Of a stretch of 64,000 nucleotides of DNA, positions 16,813 to 23,924 are shown in pieces. How positions within the stretch are numbered: the stretch's first letter is position 1; each line of letters begins with the position of its first letter. This DNA comes from Pleionea sp. CnH1-48 (GTDB taxonomy: Bacteria; Pseudomonadota; Gammaproteobacteria; Enterobacterales; Kangiellaceae): NCBI RefSeq assembly GCF_024124665.1, contig NZ_JAMXSB010000004.1:372001-436000 (forward strand). Direction: 5' to 3'. Under the pieces are notes generated by a model, which was given only the letters and a program-made list of their open reading frames with translations, had not been told where the DNA came from and ran no database searches. Position numbers and translations under genes: made by a program.

Positions 16813-17135
16813 TGTTGTGTTTATGCTTGGTGAACTCGTTTTAAAATATTAAAAAATCTCTTATCTTGATGAGTGCTATTTAATAGAGCCTAGGAAATAT
16901 TAATCACTGCATGAGTGCTCATTCCGCGCTGAGGACCTCAAGAAACACTACCAATAATTAGATTGAGAAGAAAGGTTAATATTGTCACTGACCAGGAACG
17001 GAGTCACCTTTATAAAAATTCACAGATACTTCTGGGGTAATAAATGAGAGTTTGTTGGTATTTCGTAATAGTATTAAAGATATGCGATATGTATAGATTA
17101 TATTTAGACTGAAGCAAAACTTGCTTTTGCAACAA
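16813..17135. other. Intergenic region upstream of the LamG regulator
   Basis: No gene seen. A 9-bp direct repeat (ATGAGTGCT at 16869-16877 and 16911-16919) is the only repeated element noticed and may be chance. The region should hold the regulator's promoter. Confidence 0.3.
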
Positions 17136-17166
17136 GGAAGAAAGAAGATAATTTCTTCTTTCTTCC
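17136..17166 (-). terminator. Terminator hairpin of the Gly-rich secreted protein gene
   Basis: A perfect 12-bp stem (17136-17147 with 17155-17166), extendable by one pair, with a small loop starts 11 bp past the stop codon on the minus strand. The distal arm on that strand is pyrimidine-rich, and TTGTTGC follows. Confidence 0.6.
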
Positions 17167-17177
17167 ATAGTGAAGCG

Positions 17178-18839
17178 TTATTCTTCGAATTTAATTTTAT
17201 TGCCTAACCAAGTACTGCCTGAGCGAGATAAGCCATAAACGTCAATCTTAGCTTTTCTATAAGAAATCATGTCAAGAAGTTTAAAGCCTGGTTTGAATTT
17301 GCCACTGCTGTCAGAAAAAACAAGTCCTATGCCACCTTGGCTATCAAAGATTTTTCGAATGTATTTGCTTCTTACTTTACGATAACTTCGATCAACATAA
17401 TTAATTACTGCTTTATTAGGAGTATATGCGGTTAGCATTACTCTCTTCATATTTTTGGCACCATTATTTCTAGCTATCTCTTTTGCCTTAGACCACAGGT
17501 GAGTCCAGAATAGACTATTGACCATATTAGCATCTATGGTTTCATTGACGTCGCCACCGATACCGAAAACACGAAGGTCGACAATGATTTGAATGGTGTC
17601 AAAATTGGTTGTGTTGAAAGGAAACTTAACGGTTCCACTACCGTTAAAATTAAAGGGGCCGATGTAAGTACCATACCGGTTATAAACTTTGTTTTTAAAC
17701 ACGTATGTTACAGGAGCAAGTGAACTGTAGTCAGGAGTCGGTAAGGTGTATTCGAAATAAACTTGGTTAATACCTAGTCTCAATTCATCCGTTGTGCGGT
17801 TCCACCATATACCTAACTTGCGTCTTTGATTTAAGTTACTAATACCAATGGATGCATAAACTTTATAATCCTGATTCCAAAACTTAGTTTTTACACGGTG
17901 TTTACTGTTGAATCTCTTAATGCATATTTGAGATACTCCAAAGAGCGGAATCGTTGCATCTCTAGGTTTACAATAATCCAATGAGCTGAGGTATATTCGG
18001 GCTAAATTATCATAATACTCATCATTTGAGCCGCCCGAGCCACCACCGGAACCACCACCACCGCCGTTGACGGGGTCGTCATTATCACAAATTCGATCAC
18101 CTACTTGACACGTACCGCCATCTCTATTGCTCATGAACGTTTTCTGCTCGAGTCTCAGCGATAGCTCATGCTTTAGTGCGCTCGAGTCTTTACAAGTAGA
18201 GTTCTTCTTATATTGTGTAATTCCGTCAGCGATAGTAATTTCTTCCAGAGATTTTTCTGAAGTTTTTAAACAGCTATTCTGCGCTGAGGTTTGTGATAAA
18301 GCTTTTTGAGTATTCAAATCTCGAATATATTCGTAGAGCTTGGGAATTTGTTTAAGTTCGCTGGAAAAGATACCGTGCTGGGTATACTTGTAGACGAGGT
18401 TACCCACTTGAATTTCGTGATCGCTATTTAACATTGCTGCAAATACATCGTCTGCAATCAGGTTATCATCAGAATCCAGGTCCATAGTGGCTTTTATCGA
18501 TTGGCCATTCCTATATTCAAGCTGTTTGATTTTTTCTAGCTCGTACTTTTGAACTAAATGGGCGTCTTCATCTTTGTAAAAAGGGCGAATAGAGTGAAAT
18601 CCTCTTTGGTAAACAGGACGCAGTGAATCTTTGATCTTCTCTTCTGGCAAAAGCTTGAGCTGCTCGATTTTTTGTTCAAGCTCCTGTGGATCTGAGAACT
18701 TTAATCGACCATTCTGTATCATCGTATCGCTAAAGGATACTGCAGGTAATTGACGTTCATGTTCTTCTGAAAATACAGACGTAGATGTTCCCAGAAGGGT
18801 GGCAACGCCTAGTAAGCAAAAATATTTAATCTGTAACAT
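17178..18839 (-). CDS. Secreted protein with Gly-rich linker, unknown function
   Basis: 553 residues with a signal peptide (cleavage near FSEE, about residue 24). An N-terminal helical part (EELEQKIEQLKLLPEEKI-like, residues 48-110) is followed by a segment LNSDHEIQVGNLVYKYT (about 137-153). Then come two CxxxxxxC-like clusters (TCQVGDRICDNDD) and a Gly/Ser linker at about 258-272. The C-terminal 280-residue domain is rich in Tyr, Arg and Asn (SIGISNLNQRRKLGIWW, NRYGTYIGPFNFNGSG, DLRVFGIGGDVNE). I do not recognise the C-terminal domain. Secretion and the linker suggest a two-module surface protein. ATTAGGAGTAATAT before the ATG gives a good ribosome site. It could be a target of the LamG regulator downstream. 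Confidence 0.75.
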   Translation of the reverse strand: MLQIKYFCLLGVATLLGTSTSVFSEEHERQLPAVSFSDTMIQNGRLKFSDPQELEQKIEQLKLLPEEKIKDSLRPVYQRGFHSIRPFYKDEDAHLVQKYELEKIKQLEYRNGQSIKATMDLDSDDNLIADDVFAAMLNSDHEIQVGNLVYKYTQHGIFSSELKQIPKLYEYIRDLNTQKALSQTSAQNSCLKTSEKSLEEITIADGITQYKKNSTCKDSSALKHELSLRLEQKTFMSNRDGGTCQVGDRICDNDDPVNGGGGGSGGGSGGSNDEYYDNLARIYLSSLDYCKPRDATIPLFGVSQICIKRFNSKHRVKTKFWNQDYKVYASIGISNLNQRRKLGIWWNRTTDELRLGINQVYFEYTLPTPDYSSLAPVTYVFKNKVYNRYGTYIGPFNFNGSGTVKFPFNTTNFDTIQIIVDLRVFGIGGDVNETIDANMVNSLFWTHLWSKAKEIARNNGAKNMKRVMLTAYTPNKAVINYVDRSYRKVRSKYIRKIFDSQGGIGLVFSDSSGKFKPGFKLLDMISYRKAKIDVYGLSRSGSTWLGNKIKFEE

Positions 18840-18969
18840 ATATTACTCCTAATAAGACTTTTATAATATTTCCTAGTATGTAAACAGCACATCAGCTGAT
18901 TTTGATTAACGCTTATGTCCCTACACAGCGCTAATCCACGAAAAATATTGCATTGATAATGGTTTTGAA

Positions 18970-19024
18970 GCCTTAAGATTCTCTTAAGGTTTCATTAAGT
19001 ATCTATTGAAATTTCATTAGGAAG
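18970..19024. promoter_or_regulatory. Array of five 11-bp direct repeats, PmrA/BasR-box-like
   Basis: Five consecutive 11-bp units start at 18970, 18981, 18992, 19003 and 19014. Their cores are CTTAAG (18972), CTTAAG (18983), ATTAAG (18994), ATTGAA (19005) and ATTAGG (19016), each exactly 11 bp from the last. The first two reproduce the CTTAAG-N5-CTTAAG box bound by PmrA/BasR/QseB-type OmpR-family regulators. The array lies between divergent genes starting at 18839 (minus) and 19212 (plus) and could serve either. The cognate regulator is not in the window unless it is the winged-helix protein at 15673. Confidence 0.65.
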
Positions 19025-19211
19025 TTTAAGCAGAGCACAGAGAGAACACTAAGTGTTCAGTCTCTAAAGCATATCTAAACAAAAGGAAGCAAATTTGAAC
19101 ATGTTAATCATTGTTGGAGAGTGTAATTAACTCGATAGCATTCGACTCAAATTTCACATCAATTTCACTTGTCTCCAGATAATCTACCCCTAAATATACG
19201 AGGTAGACATT

Positions 19212-20288
19212 ATGCTAAAGAAAATACTGATTTCGACCATTATTCTGGCTCTGACACTGTTTGGCACTCTCTATGGCGGCAAAGAATGGCTTAAAAGCCT
19301 GTTACCCGATAAAGCCCATTTTCAGGCACTCAAACACACTAAAACCCAAGACTTACCTTATGTAACACAAGATATTCCAGCCTATCGAGGCAAAATTCTC
19401 GCGGTTGTAACCAATGTAGACACCATGGGAGAGGGAGAAAAGACAGGGTACGAGCATACTGAACTGGCTCGGGCTTACTGGGTGTTCATTGCAAATGGCT
19501 TTGAAGTGGACATTGCCAGTCCTAAAGGTGGAAAGCCGCCCGTTGTCGTTGATGGTGAAGATATGGGGGCGTACGACTACGCTTTCTTAAATGATGCCGA
19601 GATCCAGAAACAGATAGATAATTCTATTCCCTTGGCAAACATAGATCCCGAAGATTACGAAGCTGTGTATTTTGTGGGCGGTAAAGGAACCATGTTTGAT
19701 TTTCCTGACAACAAAGACATTCAGCGTATCATCAAGTCACTTTATCAAAATAACAAAGTCATTAGCGCAGTGTGCCATGGCCCCTCGGCACTGGTGAATG
19801 TGAAGTTAGACAATGGTGAGATGCTATTGGCTAACAAACAAGTGAGTGGTTTTACCAACGAGGAAGAGTTAACGATTATTCCTGATGCCAAAAACATCTT
19901 CCCCTTTATGCTGGAAGATAAATTAGTTGAACAGGGCGCACAATTTCAAGCTGGCACTACGTTTTTAGAGCAAGTGAGTCGAGATGGTAAACTTATCACA
20001 GGGCAAAATCCCTGGTCGGTATGGGCCATGGCTGAAATGGTCGTTGAAGAACTCGGTTACACGCCGAAAGCGCGTATAAGAACGCCCGAGGAGTTTTCTG
20101 TTGAATTGCTACAGATATATGAAGATCAGGGTTTGGAGGCAGCAAAAGCAGAACTTAAGAAACAGCCAGAATCATATCAGAGAGTTTTGATTGTCATGCA
20201 CTCTATATTGGCCTTTATGCAATTTGAAACAGGTAAAGGATTCGACATTCTAAGTTTGGCACAAGATTTAAAGGCTCTGGTCAAATAA
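19212..20288 (+). CDS. Membrane-anchored DJ-1/PfpI (class I glutamine amidotransferase-like) protein
   Basis: 358 residues. An N-terminal hydrophobic segment (residues 4-22) without obvious cleavage site anchors or exports the protein. The DJ-1/PfpI domain spans about 60-285: GYEHTELARAYWVF carries the conserved acidic residue, FVGGKGTMFDFP is the glycine-rich loop, and AVCHGPSAL is the nucleophile elbow with Cys188. Hsp31-like relatives act as glyoxalase-type (methylglyoxal) hydratases or chaperones; the C-terminal 70 residues are an extra helical tail. Ribosome site ACGAGG lies before the ATG. Extracytoplasmic detoxification is a reasonable inference, not demonstrated. Confidence 0.85.
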   Translation: MLKKILISTIILALTLFGTLYGGKEWLKSLLPDKAHFQALKHTKTQDLPYVTQDIPAYRGKILAVVTNVDTMGEGEKTGYEHTELARAYWVFIANGFEVDIASPKGGKPPVVVDGEDMGAYDYAFLNDAEIQKQIDNSIPLANIDPEDYEAVYFVGGKGTMFDFPDNKDIQRIIKSLYQNNKVISAVCHGPSALVNVKLDNGEMLLANKQVSGFTNEEELTIIPDAKNIFPFMLEDKLVEQGAQFQAGTTFLEQVSRDGKLITGQNPWSVWAMAEMVVEELGYTPKARIRTPEEFSVELLQIYEDQGLEAAKAELKKQPESYQRVLIVMHSILAFMQFETGKGFDILSLAQDLKALVK

Positions 20289-20301
20289 ACAACAGAATCT
20301 T

Positions 20302-20355
20302 GGCACTTGAATCTTGATCTTAAGAGTCCTGTTTAGGTTGGCTGATTCAAGTGCC
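20302..20355 (+). terminator. Long inverted repeat after the DJ-1/PfpI gene
   Basis: GGCACTTGAATC (20302-20313) and GATTCAAGTGCC (20344-20355) form a perfect 12-bp stem with a 30-nt loop, 14 nt past the stop codon. No T-tract follows; it may be a weak terminator or 3'-end protector. Confidence 0.4.
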
Positions 20356-20754
20356 GCGATTGGCTAATCTTTGAGTTACAAGGAAGTTTGGGGGAGAGGA
20401 TAGTCGTAAGTCCTTTTTAAGTGTGTGTCAATTATTGCTCCGAGGAAGATACTGGTCTGACCATGATATCAACAAAAGGGGAGCTGTTTTCGTAACGTTA
20501 CCTGAGCTCTATAAAAAAATAGGTGAGAGCTTGGCCAAAGGAATGAAACTTTGAAGCTCAGGAGGACATTTGATGAAATCATTGGATACTAACTGACCAC
20601 CAAACTGCATCATACAGCTGTAAAGAGCCTTTCATGATGAAGACCCTTCATACCAACCAGAGCATTCTCTGTCGGTTTTAATAGGTCTTTTAGTTTGAGT
20701 ACAAAGTATATTTATTATAAGATGACTTGAACACTCATCAATAATTCTAAAGAA
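20356..20754. other. Intergenic region upstream of the symporter cluster
   Basis: No gene of usable length. A ribosome-site-like GGAGGA followed by a seven-codon ORF at 20574 and a 10-bp palindrome GTAACGTTAC (20492-20501) are the only features noted. The promoter of the 20755-27314 cluster should lie here. Confidence 0.35.
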
Positions 20755-21201
20755 ATGAAGTCAATTAAAATACTTTTCTTCGCGATATTATTGGCGTTTG
20801 CGGGTAGTGGTATTGCTGATAGTGGCGATACACTCGTCTTATCCCCGTCCCAACAAGATTCCAGTGAAGGCTATTTTAATTTGAGTTGGAATGATGTGCT
20901 GTCAAATAAAGAACTCAAACTGCAACTTAGTACGCATAGTGATTTCTCTCAGATAAAAAGAAGCTACGCTTTGTCTGGTGCTCGTCAAATAGCCCTGAGC
21001 GGGTTTAAAGATGGACGTTACTTTTTCAGATTAACCGACAGCTCGGAACAGCAAATGAGTAACGTTGCTACGGTTGACGTAAAGCACAGAGAGCTCACTG
21101 ACGCGATCAAGCTATTTCTGCTGGGTGGCATTCTATTTCTGGTCTTACTTTCTGCCTTGTATTTTTCGGGCCGTTTCGAACAACAATCAAAACAACGGTA
21201 A
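20755..21201 (+). CDS. Membrane-anchored periplasmic FN3-like protein leading the symporter cluster
   Basis: 148 residues: signal peptide (FFAILLAFAGSGIADS, cleavage near 21), a roughly 85-residue beta domain with fibronectin type III-like spacing (LSWNDVLSNKELKLQLSTH, GFKDGRYFFRLTD), and a C-terminal membrane segment (AIKLFLLGGILFLVLLSALYF) with a short cytoplasmic basic tail. The orientation places the domain in the periplasm. It ends 4 bp before the symporter start, so it belongs to the same transcript and may assist substrate capture or assembly of the transporter. No close family recognised. Confidence 0.75.
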   Translation: MKSIKILFFAILLAFAGSGIADSGDTLVLSPSQQDSSEGYFNLSWNDVLSNKELKLQLSTHSDFSQIKRSYALSGARQIALSGFKDGRYFFRLTDSSEQQMSNVATVDVKHRELTDAIKLFLLGGILFLVLLSALYFSGRFEQQSKQR

Positions 21202-21205
21202 ATTC

Positions 21206-22654
21206 ATGGACATAGTGACTATCCCAGTGAATTGGGCCTTAGCTATTTTAGTGGTATTTGGATCCTTATGGATTTTATTCGGCTGGTGGCTCGGCAGAAA
21301 GAATCGTTCTATTGATGATTTTATGCTGGCTGGTCGAAATGTCGGATTTGCCTTTGCTTCTGCAACTGCCATGGCTACCTGGATCACCAGTAATACGACA
21401 CTGGTAGCGCCCCAGCTGACTTATCAATTTGGGATCTGGGGTATGATTGGTTACTCGATGGCTGCACTAGGATTAATTTTATTTGCCCCATTAGCTGCAC
21501 GAATCAAGAAGTTGATGCCACAAGGATATACCTGCGGTGATTTCTTTAGGCTCCGCTATGGGAGATTTGCCTGGATTGTCTTCCTTATCGTTTCACTATT
21601 CTACGCATTTGGCTGGTTAGTCAGCTTGGGCATGGCCGGTGGCATTTTGCTATCCGCCTTAAGTGGCCTTGATTATCATGTTGGAATGACTGCCATTCTC
21701 ACCATTTGTGTTTTATATACACTGCTCGGTGGACTACGTGCCGTCATCGCAACTGATTTTGTACAAACCATCATCATATTGCTCGGTGTTTTGATTATTG
21801 GATTCATTTGCATTAAGGACGTTGGACTAGAGCCCATTTACACGTCAGTCAGCGAAGAAAGCCCTCAGCTTCTAAATCTATTGTTTCCTGCCGCAATTAT
21901 GTTTCTGTTTAACAATATCTTTTTCGGTATTGGTGAAATTTTCCATTCGAATGTCTGGTGGTCCAGAGCATTCGCATTTAAAGAAAACATTGGCAAACGA
22001 GCCTTTTTACTTTCTGGGCTTTTATGGCTTCCTGTTCCTATCGTCACCGGATTTGTCGCTCTGTCTGCCCCAGCTTTGGGAATTTACCCACCGAGCGCCG
22101 ATATGATCGGCCCAATGATTGCCGCTAAATTACTCGGTACTGTTGGTGCTGTATTCGTCTTTATTGTGGTTTTCTCGGCACTGGCATCGAGCCTGGATTC
22201 ACTGCTGGCTGCAACGAGCGATCTGGTTACAAAAGACATCTATAAAGGCCTCATTAATCCTAAGGTAGATGAACAAAATTTATTAAAGGCCAGTAAATAC
22301 ATCATTGTATCGCTTGGTTTATTCACCTGGTTACTTTGCTTGCCCAAGTTGACAACCTTAGGAGAGCTGCTCAACTTTACAGGCGCATTTGTCGCCAGCA
22401 CCATTTGGCCGATTGTATTTGGACTTTATTACAAACGACTATCGGGGACTGCAGCTGGGGTTGCCATGGCATTAGGAACAATATTCGGACTGATTGGTTA
22501 TTTCACCATCGGTTTCTACGTTGCGGCACTTATTTCTTGTGTGTTCTCACTTTTAATCTGTTTGATCGGCATGTACATCAAAGACGTTAACTTTGAATGG
22601 ACCCGATTAAACGACAAACCTTCTAACCAAGGAGTACTCAACCATGTTGATTAG
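21206..22654 (+). CDS. Sodium/solute symporter (SSS family)
   Basis: 482 residues from ATG 21206; an upstream in-frame codon at 21125 would overlap the previous gene and add a second leader. About 13 membrane segments are predicted. Family hallmarks include DDFMLAGRNVGF in the first loop, ATWITSNTTLVAPQLTYQFG in the substrate/Na+ region, YTLLGGLRAVIATDFVQ (the SSS signature) and ASSLDSLLAATSDLVTKDIY. The closest flavour is urea/small-solute SSS members, but substrate cannot be assigned. Its placement ahead of amino-acid-modifying enzymes suggests uptake of their substrate or export/re-uptake of their product. Confidence 0.88.
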   Translation: MDIVTIPVNWALAILVVFGSLWILFGWWLGRKNRSIDDFMLAGRNVGFAFASATAMATWITSNTTLVAPQLTYQFGIWGMIGYSMAALGLILFAPLAARIKKLMPQGYTCGDFFRLRYGRFAWIVFLIVSLFYAFGWLVSLGMAGGILLSALSGLDYHVGMTAILTICVLYTLLGGLRAVIATDFVQTIIILLGVLIIGFICIKDVGLEPIYTSVSEESPQLLNLLFPAAIMFLFNNIFFGIGEIFHSNVWWSRAFAFKENIGKRAFLLSGLLWLPVPIVTGFVALSAPALGIYPPSADMIGPMIAAKLLGTVGAVFVFIVVFSALASSLDSLLAATSDLVTKDIYKGLINPKVDEQNLLKASKYIIVSLGLFTWLLCLPKLTTLGELLNFTGAFVASTIWPIVFGLYYKRLSGTAAGVAMALGTIFGLIGYFTIGFYVAALISCVFSLLICLIGMYIKDVNFEWTRLNDKPSNQGVLNHVD

Positions 22655-22766
22655 TCTCGATTGGTTTCAATTACTTGTTTATCTAGCGCTAGGGATCACT
22701 TGTTTTTCTCCTTTGATTCTTTTGGCACTGTTTTTTAAAGATTGGAAAAAGGATCGGTTATGGTAG
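22644..22766 (+). CDS. 40-residue single-pass membrane peptide, likely symporter partner
   Basis: ATG 22644 follows GGAG (22631-22634) and overlaps the symporter stop by 11 bp; the stop at 22764-22766 overlaps the carbamoyltransferase start by 7 bp. The 40-residue product has a short N-terminus ending LDWFQ, a membrane helix of about 24 residues (LLVYLALGITCFSPLILLAL) and a basic aromatic tail (FFKDWKKDRLW), so N-out/C-in by the positive-inside rule. Nested overlaps on both sides and a real ribosome site argue that it is translated. Small membrane subunits accompany other SSS transporters (YjcH with ActP, YhdT with PanF), which supports a partner role here by analogy. Confidence 0.7.
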   Translation: MLISLDWFQLLVYLALGITCFSPLILLALFFKDWKKDRLW

Positions 22767-23830
22767 ATTCTCAACTCAAAGAGAAAGTGTCTTTTTCGAG
22801 AGATACATTGGATGTCTATGGTGACGCTCATCCCAAAGCACTATTGCGTTGCATTGTTGAGGATGGCGATCACTTAAAATCACTGGAGTCTCAACATATT
22901 TTTTCCAGTGATCAATTTAGTAAAGACACCTTATTACAACTATTTCGTCTCGCGGCTAAGTATGAAAGCAATCCGGAGCGGTTTAGTACGCCGCTGAAAG
23001 GAAAAATCCTCATCAGCGCTTTCTACGAACCAAGTACTCGAACGCGTTTATCTTTTGAAAGTGCCTGGCATCGATTGGGTGGCGATATCATGTCTATCAC
23101 TGACCGGGCGACCACAGGCATTGCTAAAGGTGAGTCACTCGGTGATGTCGCAGAAATGTTTAACAACTACGGAGACTGCGTTGTTTTAAGAGATTCGAGT
23201 GAAAACTCAGTGCAAGAAATGATGGATAGCCTCAGGATCCCGATTATTAATGCAGGTAATGGTATCGATGAACATCCAACTCAAGCGCTTGCCGATCTTT
23301 ATACTATTTACAAGTGGCGACCAGAGCTATTAGAACGTTCTGGTAAAAAAATCAAAGTCGGTATTATTGGTGTTCCCAATAAAATGAGGACCGTTAGAAG
23401 TCTTTTAAAACTTTTTAGTTTCTTTCCAGAGGTTTTTGAAGAAATCGTCATTATTCACGATGGCAGTTCTAACTTGATATTTGACGATAATCAGCGTGAA
23501 CAGCTAGAAAGCCGAGGCTTGAAGCTTACTTTAACAACAAAGTTTAGTGCTGTATTACCTGAACTGGATGTCGTTTATATCAACGCGATTGCTTGGGTTG
23601 GTAATGATTATGAGTCCTTTGGTGAAAGCTTTGTTTTGAACGACCAATCTCCGTTAAAGAAAGATGCGATTGTTCTGCACCCTTTAGCTCGTGGTGATGA
23701 GTTAGATGCCAGTTTGGATGAGACGCCACACAACTGGTATTTCGCGCAAGCTCGTGGTGCCGTATTCTTGAGGATGGCATTGTTAACCTGTATGTGTCAG
23801 CGAATGGAACGAGTAATGGATGTTATATAG
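22760..23830 (+). CDS. Aspartate/ornithine carbamoyltransferase-superfamily enzyme with altered acceptor site
   Basis: 356 residues from ATG 22760; AGGAT lies just upstream, while a TTG at 22742 is inside the preceding peptide gene. The carbamoyl-phosphate site is intact: STRTR at 92-96, HPTQ from His172, HPLARGDE from His307, and a loop TTGIAKGESLGD carrying the Lys reached from the neighbouring subunit. It is nearer ATCase than OTCase, which would have HCLP. Residues 272-281 (VYINAIAWVG), where ATCase has the R-x-Q pair that holds aspartate, contain neither Arg nor Gln, so the acceptor is probably not aspartate. The context is not pyrimidine synthesis: no pyrC or pyrI is present. Likely carbamoylates another amino compound made in this cluster. 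Confidence 0.85.
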   Translation: MVDSQLKEKVSFSRDTLDVYGDAHPKALLRCIVEDGDHLKSLESQHIFSSDQFSKDTLLQLFRLAAKYESNPERFSTPLKGKILISAFYEPSTRTRLSFESAWHRLGGDIMSITDRATTGIAKGESLGDVAEMFNNYGDCVVLRDSSENSVQEMMDSLRIPIINAGNGIDEHPTQALADLYTIYKWRPELLERSGKKIKVGIIGVPNKMRTVRSLLKLFSFFPEVFEEIVIIHDGSSNLIFDDNQREQLESRGLKLTLTTKFSAVLPELDVVYINAIAWVGNDYESFGESFVLNDQSPLKKDAIVLHPLARGDELDASLDETPHNWYFAQARGAVFLRMALLTCMCQRMERVMDVI

Positions 23831-23924
23831 TCTATTACTAATCATTTTTTAACTTAAATAGTTTAGGGCGCGCGTGTGCTAACTATCATATTCAATGAAA
23901 ATTAGAGTATTTCTGGAGTAATTT

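Noticed and set aside
16869-16919. 9-bp direct repeat ATGAGTGCT upstream of the LamG regulator
   Set aside because: Only two copies 42 bp apart, without helical phasing typical of operators; could be chance.
20574-20597. Seven-codon ORF after GGAGGA
   Set aside because: Too short to judge; no following attenuator structure was evident that would make it a leader peptide.
22760-23830. Naming the carbamoyltransferase pyrB
   Set aside because: The aspartate-binding loop residues are absent and no pyrimidine genes are near; only the superfamily is supported.
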